Shown: piece by piece, positions 1-9,500 of the stretch
How the letters are laid out: each line of letters begins with the position of its first letter
Position numbering within the stretch: the stretch's first letter is position 1
Origin: Anaeromyxobacter soli
GTDB lineage: Bacteria; Myxococcota; Myxococcia; Myxococcales; Anaeromyxobacteraceae
Length of the DNA: 43,530 bases
Direction: 5' to 3'
NCBI RefSeq assembly: GCF_022808855.1
Contig: NZ_JAKZLF010000035.1
Coordinates: forward strand, 1-43,530
Notes under the pieces: generated by a model
The model's input: only the letters and a program-made list of their open reading frames with translations
What the model was told of the DNA's origin: nothing
Database searches by the model: none
Position numbers and translations under genes: made by a program

Positions 1-381
1 CGCGCGCTTCGCCTGCGCGGACAGCGACCGCTTCGACGCGGCCGCGTTCCCCTCGCGCTTCAGCGCGCCCTTCGCGGCGGCGCTCCTCCGGCGCGAGGGC
101 GCGCGCGGCTTGCGCTTGCCCTGTCCCACCTCGGCGTCACGCTGCGCGGAGCGCCGCGTGCGCGCGCTCGTCGTGCCCTTCTTCGGCGGCGCCAGGGGCA
201 CGCCCGCCCGCCGGGCCTTCGAGAGCCCGATCGCGATCGCCTGCTTCGACGAGCGGGCCCCATGCTTCCCCTCGCGGATGTGCTCCATCTCCTCGCGGAC
301 GAACTCGCCCGCCGCCGTGGAGGGCCGCTTCCCGGCCCGGAGGTCCGCCTTCGCCTTCCGTGTGGTGCTCTTCGTGGGCAT
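1..381 (-). CDS. DUF6496 domain protein, 3' end cut by window edge
   Basis: On the minus strand an ATG at 381 opens a frame that runs to base 1 without a stop, so 127 codons are visible. The N-terminal half carries the run EFVREEMEHIREGKHGARS followed by KQAIAIGLSKARRAG, which I recognise as the DUF6496 pattern; the rest is a Lys/Arg/Ala/Ser-rich tail (APSRRRSAAAKGALKREG) like a nucleic-acid-binding or histone-like tail. Function of the family is unknown; the strong positive charge suggests DNA or RNA binding (inference). It is divergent from the ABC transporter genes, with the 92 bp at 382-473 as shared upstream region. I trust the reading frame more than the function. Confidence 0.75.
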   Translation of the reverse strand, partial: MPTKSTTRKAKADLRAGKRPSTAAGEFVREEMEHIREGKHGARSSKQAIAIGLSKARRAGVPLAPPKKGTTSARTRRSAQRDAEVGQGKRKPRAPSRRRSAAAKGALKREGNAAASKRSLSAQAKRA

Positions 382-473
382 CCCGTCCCCCTTCGCCCCC
401 TACGATGCGTACGCCCCGACGACCCGGCAGAGCCCTGGAAGCGGGCGCGGCCGCGGTTAGCGGGGACGGCAGG

Positions 474-1250
474 ATGCGCGCGGCTCAATCGACCGAGGGT
501 GCACCGGCCATCGAGCTCCGCGAGGTCGTCAAGCGGTACGGCGCGGAGGGGCTCGGGCCGGTCTCTCTCGCGGTGCCCGCGGCCCGCACCGTGGCCCTCA
601 TCGGCCCGAGCGGCGCGGGGAAGTCCACGCTCCTTCGCCTCGTGCTCGGCCTCGTCGCGCCCGATCGGGGCGAGGTGCGCCTCCGCGGCGCGCCGCTCCG
701 CCCCGAGGACCACGCCGCCCGCCGCCGCCTCGGGTACGTGGTGCAGGGCGGCGGGCTCTTCCCGCACCTCACCGCCGGCGGGAACGCCGCGCTCGTCGCG
801 CGCCACCTCCGCTGGCCGGAGGCGCGCGTCGCGGCGCGCCTCGGCGAGCTCGCCGCCCTGACGCGCTTCCCGGCGGAGGCGCTCGCGCGCTTCCCGCACG
901 AGCTCTCGGGCGGCCAGGCACAGCGCGTGAGCCTCATGCGGGCGCTCTTCCTCGAGCCGGAGGTCCTCCTCCTCGACGAGCCGCTCGGCGCGCTCGATCC
1001 GATCACGCGCGCCGACCTCCAGGCCGACCTGCGCGAGATCTTCGCCTCGCTCGGGAAGACCGTGCTGCTCGTCACGCACGACCTCGCCGAGGCCGTCTTC
1101 TTCGCGCACGAGCTCGTGCTGCTCCGCGACGGCCGGGTCCTCCAGCGCGGATCCCTCGACGCGCTCGTGCGCACCCCGGCGGATCCGTTCGTCGCGCGGT
1201 TCGTCCACGCGCAGCGCGCGCTCGGGCTGCCCGCGGGGGCCGCGCCGTGA
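474..1250 (+). CDS. ABC importer ATP-binding protein, osmoprotectant (OpuCA/OsmV) type
   Basis: ATPase that would power import of a quaternary amine or similar osmolyte through the fused permease/binding protein encoded next. Visible motifs in order: Walker A GPSGAGKST, Q-loop region VVQGGGLFPHLT, signature LSGGQAQRVS, Walker B LLLDEPLGALD, and the switch histidine in VTHDLAEAVFFAHE. From the ATG at 474 it is 258 residues, so it lacks the C-terminal CBS domains of long OpuCA proteins. I chose 474 because the frame upstream is low-complexity and the core ABC fold starts right after this ATG (IELREVVKRYG). Its TGA overlaps the ATG of the next gene (TGATG), so the two are translationally coupled. 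Substrate is inferred from the partner only. Confidence 0.9.
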   Translation: MRAAQSTEGAPAIELREVVKRYGAEGLGPVSLAVPAARTVALIGPSGAGKSTLLRLVLGLVAPDRGEVRLRGAPLRPEDHAARRRLGYVVQGGGLFPHLTAGGNAALVARHLRWPEARVAARLGELAALTRFPAEALARFPHELSGGQAQRVSLMRALFLEPEVLLLDEPLGALDPITRADLQADLREIFASLGKTVLLVTHDLAEAVFFAHELVLLRDGRVLQRGSLDALVRTPADPFVARFVHAQRALGLPAGAAP

Positions 1251-2740
1251 TGGGGGCTGCGCTCGCGGGGGCGCTCGCGCTCGCCGCCACCGGCGGCTCG
1301 CTGACGGTCGGGTCGAAGCAGTTCGGCGAGTCCCTCGTGCTGGGCGAGCTGGCCGTGGAGCTCGCCCGGGACGTGGGCGTCCCGGCGGAGCACCGCGCGG
1401 CGCTCGGCGGCACGCGCGTCGTCTGGGAGGCGCTCGTCCGTGGGGACGTCGACCTCTACCCCGAGTACACCGGGACCGTCGCGCGCGAGCTCCTCGGCGG
1501 CGCGGTGCCGGCCGGCGATCCCGCCGCGCTCCGGGCGGCGCTCGCCGCCCGCGGCGTCGGCATGACCCGCTCGCTCGGGTTCGAGGACACGTACGCGCTG
1601 GGGATGCGGCGCGCGCGCGCCGCCGAGCTCGGGATCTCCCGCGTGTCGGACCTCGCGCGCTCGCCGCGGCTGCGGCTCGGCTTCACGAACGAGTTCATGG
1701 ACCGCGGGGACGGCTGGCCGGCGCTGCGCGCGCGCTACCGGCTGCCGCAGCGCGACGTGCGGGGGCTCGAGCACGAGGTCGCGTACACGGCGCTCGCGGC
1801 CGGCGAGATCGACGTGACGGACCTGTACTCGACCGACCCCGAGATCCGCCGCCACGACCTGGTGGTGCTCGAGGACGATCTCCACGCCTTCCCGCCCTAC
1901 GACGCCGTGTACCTCTACCGCCTCGACCTCGAGCGGCGCGCGCCCGCGGCGCTCGAGGCGATCCGGCGGCTCGAGGGCCGGATCGACGCGGCCGCCATGA
2001 TCGCGCTGAACGCGCGCGCCGAGCTCGACGGCGTCGCGCCCGCCCGCGTCGCGAGCGAGTTCCTGCGCGCCACGCTCGGCGTCGCCGCCGCGCCGGAGGA
2101 GGAGGGCCGGACGGCCCGCGTGCTCCGCCGGACGCGCGAGCACGTGGCCCTCGTGGCGGTGGCGCTCCTCGCCGCCATCGCGCTCGCGGTCCCGCTCGGC
2201 GTCGTGGCGGCGCGCCGGCCGGGCGTGGGCCGCGTCGTGCTCGCCGCGGTGGGCGTCGTCCAGACCGTGCCCTCGCTCGCGCTGCTCGTGATGATGATCC
2301 CGCTCCTCGGCATCGGCGCCCGGCCGGCGGTCGCGGCCCTCTTCCTGTACGGCCTCTTGCCCATCGTGCGGAACACGCACGCCGGGCTGACGGGGATCCC
2401 GCTCGAGCTGCGCGAGTCGGCGGCGGCGCTCGGGCTCCCTCCGGGCGCGCGCCTCCGCCTGGTCGAGCTGCCGCTCGCCACCCCCGCGATCCTGGCGGGC
2501 GTCAAGACGTCGGCGGTGATCGCCGTGGGCACCGCCACGCTCGGCGCGCTCGTCGGGGCCGGCGGCTACGGACAGCCGATCCTCGCCGGCGTGCGACTCG
2601 CCTCGGTGCCCCTCATCCTGGAGGGCGCCATCCCCGCCGCCCTGCTCGCGCTCGCCGCGCAGGCGCTGTTCGATCTCGCGGAGCGCTGGCTCGTGCCGCG
2701 CGGCCTGCGCCGGGCGCGCGCCGCGGGCGCCATCCGCTGA
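1250..2740 (+). CDS. Fused substrate-binding protein and permease, glycine betaine/osmoprotectant ABC importer
   Basis: A 496-residue fusion. Residues about 1-20 are a hydrophobic N-terminal signal or anchor. Residues about 20-275 are an OpuAC/ProX-type binding protein (TVGSKQFGESLVLGELA near the start, VDLYPEYTGTVARELL further on, VTDLYSTDPEI later). From about residue 290 comes a membrane permease with several hydrophobic spans and the inner-membrane coupling sequence ELRESAAALGLPPGARLRLVELPLATPAI typical of OpuCB-like subunits (the EAA loop). It overlaps the ATPase gene by one base (TGATG). Fusing the binding domain before the permease puts it at the N-terminus, whereas OpuABC-type fusions carry it at the C-terminus. 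Glycine betaine, choline or carnitine are possible substrates; the aromatic cage was not resolved by eye. Confidence 0.9.
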   Translation: MGAALAGALALAATGGSLTVGSKQFGESLVLGELAVELARDVGVPAEHRAALGGTRVVWEALVRGDVDLYPEYTGTVARELLGGAVPAGDPAALRAALAARGVGMTRSLGFEDTYALGMRRARAAELGISRVSDLARSPRLRLGFTNEFMDRGDGWPALRARYRLPQRDVRGLEHEVAYTALAAGEIDVTDLYSTDPEIRRHDLVVLEDDLHAFPPYDAVYLYRLDLERRAPAALEAIRRLEGRIDAAAMIALNARAELDGVAPARVASEFLRATLGVAAAPEEEGRTARVLRRTREHVALVAVALLAAIALAVPLGVVAARRPGVGRVVLAAVGVVQTVPSLALLVMMIPLLGIGARPAVAALFLYGLLPIVRNTHAGLTGIPLELRESAAALGLPPGARLRLVELPLATPAILAGVKTSAVIAVGTATLGALVGAGGYGQPILAGVRLASVPLILEGAIPAALLALAAQALFDLAERWLVPRGLRRARAAGAIR

Positions 2741-2883
2741 GCCCCGCTCGAGGGGTCGGTGGGCCGCCCCTCCCGGAGCGCGCGAGCGTGCGACCGCCCG
2801 GGCGGGGAGGAGCGGGACCCTCTCGCGGAGCAGGGGAGCGCCGGTTATATCGCCGCGGCGCTCACCTCGAGGAACCTCCGCGA

Positions 2884-3312
2884 ATGCCCTACGTCGACCC
2901 GAGCCAGCTTCCCGACCTGCCGCTCCCCTTCATGAACCGCGACCATGCCGAGGAGTTCCGGCTCCTCGAGGAGCTCGGCCTCGCGCTCGCGGCGCACGGG
3001 GACGGGAAGGGTGCGGTCGAGAGCATCCTCGAGCGGCTCGCGGTCCTCGCGGTGCACACGCGGGAGCACTTCCTCCACGAGGAGGCCGTGATGCGGGAGA
3101 CCGGCTTCCCCGCGTACCTGCCGCACAAGAGCGAGCACGACCGTGTGCTCGCGGAGATGGACGCCGAGGCGTCCGCGTACCGCCGGAGCGGCGACACGGC
3201 GCGGCTGCGCCGGTACCTGCTCGAGGTGGTCCCGCGCTGGTTCGTCTCGCACACCGGCTCGATGGACGTGGTGACCGCCGGCTACGTGGCGGCGCGGGCC
3301 CGGTCCCTCTGA
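2884..3312 (+). CDS. Bacteriohemerythrin
   Basis: A 142-residue single-domain hemerythrin, an O2-binding di-iron four-helix bundle. The ligand pattern is readable: MNRDH near residue 21, HTREHFLHEEAVM in the middle (His and Glu ligands), HKSEHD (two His), and WFVSHTGSMD near the end (His and Asp). Length matches the stand-alone bacteriohemerythrins. The ATG at 2884 is used because the longer open frame upstream from 2788 is Pro/Gly/Arg-rich and unlike hemerythrin. In microaerophilic and anaerobic bacteria such proteins store, sense or remove oxygen, which would suit a cell carrying oxygen-labile nitrogenase, class I fumarase and formate dehydrogenase; that link is inference. It appears to be a single-gene unit. 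Confidence 0.92.
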   Translation: MPYVDPSQLPDLPLPFMNRDHAEEFRLLEELGLALAAHGDGKGAVESILERLAVLAVHTREHFLHEEAVMRETGFPAYLPHKSEHDRVLAEMDAEASAYRRSGDTARLRRYLLEVVPRWFVSHTGSMDVVTAGYVAARARSL

Positions 3313-3485
3313 TCACGAGGCCCGCCGGCGACGCGTCATCGTGACGCGCCGGCACGATTTCTGGACCCGAGCCGTCCGCTTGCGCGGCGCGCGTGCGGGC
3401 TCGCCGCCGTCGACACGCGCGGCCGACCTGTGGTTCTCTTTTGCGCCCAGGCACTTACGCCGCAGCCCAAGGAGAAGGAAAGGCG

Positions 3486-5108
3486 ATGGCGACCCCAGCT
3501 TTCCAATACCAGGATCCGTTCCCGCTCTCGAAGGACGAGACGAAGTACCGCCTCCTCACGCGCGACGGCGTGTCGGTGGCGAGCTTCGACGGCAAGGAGG
3601 TCCTCAAGGTCGAGCCGTCCACGCTCGAGCGGCTCGCCCGCGAGGCGATCCGCGAGGTCTCGTTCTTCCTGCGGCCCTCGCACAACGAGCAGGTCGCGAA
3701 GATCCTCGGCGACCCCGAGGCCTCGCAGAACGACAAGGGCGTGGCCCTCGCGTTCCTCCGCAACGCCGAGATCGCCGCGCGCGGCGAGCTGCCCATCTGC
3801 CAGGACACCGGCACCGCGACGATCGTCGCGAAGAAGGGCCAGCAGGTCTGGACCGGCGCGAAGGACGAGGAGTGGCTCTCGAAGGGCGTCTACGCGACGT
3901 ACACCACCGAGAACCTGCGCTACTCCCAGACGGCCGCGCTCGACATGTACAAGGAGGTCAACACGGGCACGAACCTGCCCGCGCAGATCGACCTCTACGC
4001 GACCGACGGCGCCGAGTACAAGTTCCTCTTCGTCACCAAGGGCGGCGGCTCGGCCAACAAGACCCAGCTCTGGCAGGAGACGAAGGCGCTCCTCACGCCC
4101 GAGAAGCTCGAGAAGTTCCTCGTCGACAAGATGCGCCACCTCGGCACGGCGGCCTGCCCGCCGTACCACATCGCGGTGGTCGTCGGCGGCACCTCCGCCG
4201 ATCAGTGCCTCAAGACGGTGAAGCTCGCGTCGACGCGCTACTACGACGGGCTGCCGACGAAGGGCAACGAGCACGGCGTGGCGTTCCGCGACACCGAGCT
4301 CGAGGCGAAGCTACTCGAGGCGGCGAACGGGCTCGGCATCGGCGCGCAGTTCGGCGGCAAGTACTTCGCCCACGACGTCCGCGTCGTGCGCCTGCCGCGC
4401 CACGGCGCGTCCTGCCCGGTGGCGATGGCCGTCTCCTGCTCCGCCGACCGGAACGTGAAGGCCAAGATCAACAAGGAGGGCGTCTGGATCGAGGAGCTCG
4501 ATCACGCCCCGGAGCGGCTGATCCCGCTCGAGTACAAGAAGGGCAAGCACGAGCACGGCGTGAAGGTCGACCTGAACCGCCCGATGAAGGAGATCCTGGC
4601 CGAGCTGACGAAGCACCCGGTCTCGACGCCGCTCCTCCTCACCGGCACGCTCGTCGTCGCGCGCGACATCGCGCACGCGAAGTTCAAGGAGCTCATCGAT
4701 CAGGGCAAGGGCGTGCCCGAGTACCTGAAGAACCACCCCGTCTACTACGCCGGCCCGGCGAAGACCCCGCCGGGCAAGCCGTCCGGCTCGTTCGGCCCGA
4801 CGACGGCGGGGCGCATGGACTCGTACGTCGACCTGCTGCAGTCGCACGGCGCGTCGATGGTGATGATCGCGAAGGGCAACCGCAGCCAGCAGGTCACCGA
4901 CGCCTGCAAGAAGCACGGCGGGTTCTACCTCGGCTCCATCGGCGGCCCCGCCGCGGTGCTCGCCGAGGAGAACATCAAGAAGGTCGAGTGCATCGACTTC
5001 CCCGAGCTGGGCATGGAGGCGGTCTGGAAGATCCAGGTCGAGAACTTCCCGGCCTTCATCCTCGTCGACGACAAGGGGAACGACTTCTTCAAGAAGCTCG
5101 GCTGCTGA
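3486..5108 (+). CDS. fumA: Fumarate hydratase class I (iron-sulfur)
   Basis: Interconverts fumarate and L-malate in the TCA cycle using a [4Fe-4S] cluster. The 540-residue product matches the single-chain class I fumarases (E. coli FumA is 548). Cluster cysteines fall at C105 (PICQDTGT), C224 (AACPPYH) and C318 (AVSCSADR), the same positions as in E. coli FumA. The C-terminal beta-type domain has [13 protein letters not shown] and [18 protein letters not shown]. The start at 3486 follows a clear purine-rich ribosome site (AAGGAGAAGGAA, 3469-3480); the frame stays open upstream but that part looks like leader. The cluster is oxygen-sensitive, consistent with an anaerobic or microaerophilic life. 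Followed by a perfect hairpin at 5129-5150. Confidence 0.96.
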   Translation: MATPAFQYQDPFPLSKDETKYRLLTRDGVSVASFDGKEVLKVEPSTLERLAREAIREVSFFLRPSHNEQVAKILGDPEASQNDKGVALAFLRNAEIAARGELPICQDTGTATIVAKKGQQVWTGAKDEEWLSKGVYATYTTENLRYSQTAALDMYKEVNTGTNLPAQIDLYATDGAEYKFLFVTKGGGSANKTQLWQETKALLTPEKLEKFLVDKMRHLGTAACPPYHIAVVVGGTSADQCLKTVKLASTRYYDGLPTKGNEHGVAFRDTELEAKLLEAANGLGIGAQFGGKYFAHDVRVVRLPRHGASCPVAMAVSCSADRNVKAKINKEGVWIEELDHAPERLIPLEYKKGKHEHGVKVDLNRPMKEILAELTKHPVSTPLLLTGTLVVARDIAHAKFKELIDQGKGVPEYLKNHPVYYAGPAKTPPGKPSGSFGPTTAGRMDSYVDLLQSHGASMVMIAKGNRSQQVTDACKKHGGFYLGSIGGPAAVLAEENIKKVECIDFPELGMEAVWKIQVENFPAFILVDDKGNDFFKKLGC

Positions 5109-5128
5109 CCTGCTGATCCCGCGGCGGG

Positions 5129-5150
5129 CGGGCCGGAGCGCTCCGGCCCG
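5129..5150 (+). terminator. Hairpin after fumarase gene, possible terminator
   Basis: A perfect 22-bp palindrome of two 11-bp arms starts 21 bases after the fumarase stop. No T-tract follows, so it is either a Rho-assisted terminator or an mRNA 3'-end stabiliser. It is also 108 bp ahead of the aldo/keto reductase. Confidence 0.5.
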
Positions 5151-5257
5151 CGCCGCCTGCCGGGCTGCCCGCTCCAGGCGCGCGCTCCACCCGGGCGCGT
5201 GACAGCCGCGGCCCGGCTCCGTCATCAACATGCGCGGACCCTCTTGCGGGAGCGCGC

Positions 5258-6217
5258 ATGAAGACCCGTCGCCTCGGCAGCTCGGACCTCGACGTCACGG
5301 TGCTCGGCTTCGGGGCCTGGGCGGTGGGCGGCGGCCAGTGGGAATTCGCCTGGGGGCCCCAGGACGACGCCGCCTCCATCGCCGCCATCCGCCGCGCGCT
5401 CGACCGCGGCGTGAACTGGATCGACACCGCGGCGGTGTACGGCCTCGGCCACTCCGAGGAGGTCGTCGCGCGCGCGCTCGAGGGCGTGGCGCGCCGGCCG
5501 TACGTCTTCACGAAGTGCTCGATGGTCTGGGACGAGCGCGGGAAGATCGGCCGCTCGCTGCGCGCCGACTCCGTCCGGCGCGAGTGCGAGGCGAGCCTGC
5601 GGCGCCTCCGCGTGGACGCGATCGACCTCTACCAGATCCACTGGCCGGTCCAGGACCCGGCGGAGATGGACGAGGGCTGGTCCACCCTCGCGGCGCTGAA
5701 GCAGGAGGGGAAGGTCCGCTTCGTCGGCGTCTCGAACTACGACTGCGAGCAGCTCCGCCGCGCCTGCGACGTTGCGCCGGTCACGTCGGTCCAGCCGCGC
5801 TACTCGCTCCTGCACCGCGACGTCGAGCAGGATCTCTTGCCCTACTGCCGCGAGGACGGCATCGGCGTCATCGCCTACTCGCCGATGGGCGCGGGCCTCC
5901 TCTCCGGGAAGATGACGCGCGCCCGCGTCGAGGCGTTCCCGGAGGACGACTGGCGCCGGCGCAACCCCGACTTCCAGGAACCGCGGCTCTCCCGCAACCT
6001 CGCGCTGCAGGACCTGCTCGGCCGGATCGGCGCGAGACACGGCACCACCGCCGCGGCCGCGGCGGTCGCGTGGACGCTGCTGCACCCCGCCGTCACCGGC
6101 GCGATCGTCGGCGCCCGCAGCGCGGAGCAGGTGGACGGCTTCGTCGCGGCCGCGGACCTCGCGCTCACGAACGAGGACGTGGGCGAGATCGAGCGCTTCT
6201 TGCTCGAGAACCCGTAG
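5258..6217 (+). CDS. Aldo/keto reductase family oxidoreductase
   Basis: A 319-residue NAD(P)H-dependent oxidoreductase of the aldo/keto reductase TIM-barrel family. The catalytic tetrad is readable: Asp and Tyr in NWIDTAAVYGLGHSEE, Lys in VFTKCSMV, His in DLYQIHWPVQ. The cofactor side shows GVSNYDCEQL and, at the C-terminus, GAIVGARSAEQVD, the usual phosphate-binding segment. Sequence style is that of the general stress/YdhF-IolS-like AKRs that reduce small aldehydes or ketones; the actual substrate cannot be told. The ATG at 5258 is preceded by CGGGAGCGC. It stands alone between two intergenic regions and is followed by the GACCTC repeat. Confidence 0.92.
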   Translation: MKTRRLGSSDLDVTVLGFGAWAVGGGQWEFAWGPQDDAASIAAIRRALDRGVNWIDTAAVYGLGHSEEVVARALEGVARRPYVFTKCSMVWDERGKIGRSLRADSVRRECEASLRRLRVDAIDLYQIHWPVQDPAEMDEGWSTLAALKQEGKVRFVGVSNYDCEQLRRACDVAPVTSVQPRYSLLHRDVEQDLLPYCREDGIGVIAYSPMGAGLLSGKMTRARVEAFPEDDWRRRNPDFQEPRLSRNLALQDLLGRIGARHGTTAAAAAVAWTLLHPAVTGAIVGARSAEQVDGFVAAADLALTNEDVGEIERFLLENP

Positions 6218-6257
6218 CGCCGCCCACGCCGGCCGGCAGGACGGTGGCCGTCAAGAC

Positions 6258-6287
6258 GACCTCGACCTCGACCTCGACCTCGACCTC
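6258..6287. repeat. GACCTC hexanucleotide tandem repeat, five perfect copies
   Basis: Five head-to-tail copies of GACCTC lie 41 bp after the aldo/keto reductase stop. A shorter run of the same unit occurs at 11898-11914, after the cytochrome gene. In either strand and frame it would encode simple dipeptide-like repeats, but no gene covers it. Such arrays are prone to slippage. Confidence 0.85.
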
Positions 6288-6299
6288 CCAGACAGCACG

Positions 6300-6572
6300 T
6301 TCCGTGAACAAGCTTCGAGGCGCCATCCGAGGCTTGCTCGACCCCGGGAGCGCGCCGGCGCGCACACCCGGGCACCGCGAGGCGTGTTGATCCACAGCAA
6401 GCAAGAGTGAGGGGCATGCGCGAGGCGCGCGCGCATACCTTTGTGCGCGCCGTGAAGCGCAATGCCGGAGGGGGAAGCCCCCATCCGTCCGGCACGTCGC
6501 TTGATCGCAGTCACCTGAGATCTTGCGACAGCACCTAAGTTCCGGATCCTACGAGTAGGGGAGGGTTCCGTC
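6300..6572 (+). promoter_or_regulatory. Structured leader upstream of the multihaem cytochrome gene
   Basis: This gene-free stretch holds several inverted repeats that could fold in the mRNA: CAAGCTTCG/CGAGGCTTG at about 6308-6335 (one G-T pair), CCCGGG arms around the palindrome GCGCGCCGGCGCGC at about 6344-6371, GCGCGCGCA/TGTGCGCGC at about 6428-6452, and TGCCGGA/TCCGGCA enclosing GGGGGAAGCCCCC at about 6463-6496. A good ribosome site, AGGGGAGGG, sits just before the ATG at 6573. Multihaem cytochrome genes in Geobacter are often preceded by GEMM riboswitches; I looked for the GEMM core and did not find it, so the ligand, if any, is unknown. Confidence 0.4.
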
Positions 6573-9500
6573 ATGCAGTCCGGACTGGGTTCGTTGGCGC
6601 CGCCGCGCCTACCTGCGCTGCTGCTGTGCGTCGCCGCGATCTCGGCCGGTCCGCTCGCCTGCGGTAACGAGCGGAGCGTCCACGGTGATCCCGACCCCGC
6701 GACCTGCTCGCGCTGCCACGGCAGCGCCGACAACGCGGCGCCTCCGCTGTCGGTCACGGGCGGTCGCGACGCCAGCGACCCCGTCGTGGGCGCGCACCAG
6801 GTCCACGTGCGCGGCGGCCCGCTGCACGCTCCGATCGCGTGCTCCGCGTGCCACGTCGTCCCGCAGACGGTCGACGCGCCCGGCCACATCGACAACGGCC
6901 GGGAGAAGGTGACCTTCGGCGCGGTCGCGGTCATGGGCGGCGCGTCACCCCGCTGGACCCGCGAGACCGCGACCTGCAGCGGCACCTACTGCCACGGCGG
7001 GACGATGGGCGGCGGCGCTCACGTGGCGCCCGTCTGGAACCGGGGCGCCTCCGAGGCTGCCTGCGGGGCGTGCCACGGGCTCCCTCCGCCGCCACCCCAC
7101 GTGCAGAACCCCGACTGCGGGCGCTGCCACCTCGGCTACACCGCCTCGTCCGTGGTCGCCGCCACGCACGTGGACGGCAAGGTCGACGTGAAGGCGCTCG
7201 AGTGCAACACGTGCCACGGCTCGGCGACCAGCGCGGCTCCCCCCATCGGGACCGCCGGCGAGACCGCCACGACGAGCCTCGCGGTCGGCGCGCACCAGGC
7301 GCACCTGCGGGACGGCGCGGTCCGCGCGCGCCTCGGCTGCACGGACTGCCACGTCGTTCCCACCGCGGCGCTCCACGCCAACGGCGTCGCAGAGCTCACC
7401 TGGGGCGCGCTCGCGACCGCGGACGGCGCGAGCCCGTCGTTCAGCCCCGCGACCGCGACGTGCGCCGCGACCTACTGCCACGGCGCGACGCTGTCCTTCG
7501 GCGGCGGCCAGCTCACCGCGCCCGTGTGGACCCGGGTCGGCGAGGGGCAGGCCTCGTGTGGCGCGTGCCACGCCGCGCCTCCGCCGCTGCCGCACCCGCA
7601 GCGGACCGACTGCGGCCGCTGCCACCCCGGCACGTTGACCGCCGACGGCTCGGCCATCGACGTCGCCGGCGGCAAGCACATCGACGGGCACCTCGACCTC
7701 GCGCCGCTCACCTGCACGATGTGCCACGGCACGGACGGCGTGAACGCCGCGCCTCCCGCGGGCACGCACGGGGAGACCGCCACCTCCGAGCTCGCCGTCG
7801 GCGCGCACCAGCAGCACGTGCGCGACGGAAGCATTCGCAAGGCCGTGGGCTGCGCCGAGTGCCACGTCGAGCCGACCGTGCCGCTGCACTCGAACGGCGC
7901 CGTGGACCTCGCCTGGGGCGCGCTCGCCGCGAAGGGAACCGCCCCGGAGTGGACCCGCGCCAGCGGGACCTGCAGCTCGACCTACTGCCACGGCGCGACG
8001 CTCGCGCTCGGGGGCGGCACGGCGAAGGCGCCGGTCTGGACGGCCGTGTCCGACGGCCCGACCGCGTGCAACGCCTGCCACGGCGCGCCGCCTCCGTTGC
8101 CGCACCCGCAGGCCACCGACTGCGCGCGCTGCCATCCGGGGACCGTGCTCGCGACGGGCGGCATCGACGTCGCCGGCGGCCAGCACATCGACGGCATCGT
8201 GCAGGTGGAGGGCCGCGGAAGCTGCACGGCCTGCCACGGCAGGCAGGGCGTCAACCCGGCGCCGCCGTTCGGCACGCGCGGCGAGACGCTGACGACCCAG
8301 CGGCCGGTGGGCGCGCACCAGAAGCACGTGGTGGACGGCGCGATCCGCAAGGCGTTCGCGTGCAGCGACTGCCACGCGCTCGTGACGGATCTCGGAACCG
8401 AGCACGCGAACGGCACCGTCTCGATGCCGTTCACGGGCCTGGCCTCGCGAGGCACGACGCCGGTCTGGAACGGCGCGACCTGCAGCTCGACCTATTGCCA
8501 CGGCGCGACGCTCGGGGCGGGCGGGAATGCCACGGTGCCGACGTGGACCGTCGTGTCCACGAGCCCGACCCCCTGCGGCTCGTGCCACGGCGCCCCGCCG
8601 AGCGGCAATCACCCGCAGAGCGCGGACTGCGCGGCGTGTCACCCGGACACGGTGAACCCGGACGGCACGATCAACGTGGCCGGCGGGCGGCACATCGACG
8701 GCGCGATCCAGGTTTCGGGCGGATGCAGCCTGTGCCACGGCTCGGACGCGAACCCGGCGCCGCCGGTGGGCACGAAGGGCGAGACGGCCACCACGGCACG
8801 GGCCGTGGGCGCGCACCAGGCGCACGTGCGTGAGGGCGCGCTTTTCCAGGCGATGACCTGCGACGCCTGCCACCAGTTCTCCGACGCGACGCACCGGAAC
8901 GGCACGGCCGACCTCACCTGGGGAACGCTGGCCTCGAAGAACGGTGCGGTCCCGCGCTTCGACGCGACGACCCTCACGTGCACGAACTACTGCCACGGCC
9001 AGACGCTCGCCGCGGGCGGCAAGAACACCGCCCCGACCTGGACGAAGGTAGACGGGACGCAGGCGGCGTGCGGCACCTGCCACGGGGCGCCGCCGAGCGG
9101 CAATCACCCGCAGAGCGCGGACTGCGCGGCGTGTCATCCGGACACGGTGAACCCGGACGGCACGATCAAGGTGGCCGGCGGGCGGCACATCGACGGCGCG
9201 ATCCAGGTTTCGGGCGGGTGCAGCCTGTGCCACGGCTCGGATGCGAACCCGGCGCCGCCGGTGGGCACGAGGGGCGAGACGGCCACCACGGCACGGGCGG
9301 TGGGCGCGCACCAGGCGCACGTGCGCGAGGGCGCGCTCTTCCAGGCGATGACCTGCGACGCCTGCCACCAGTTCTCCGACGCGACGCACCGGAACGGCAC
9401 GGCCGACCTCACCTGGGGGACGCTGGCCTCGAAGAACGGCGCGGTCCCGCGCTTCGACGCGACGACGCTCACGTGCACGAACTACTGCCACGGGCAGACG

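Noticed and set aside
3430-3445. Sigma-54 promoter for the fumarase gene (TGGTTCTCTTTTGCG)
   Set aside because: Only nine bases separate GG from GC, one too few, and the -24 half is poor.
6300-6572. GEMM (cyclic di-GMP or cGAMP) riboswitch before the cytochrome gene
   Set aside because: The expected core (GGGCAAACC ... GAAA ... ACGCAAAGCC) is not there; only GCGCAATGCC is loosely similar.
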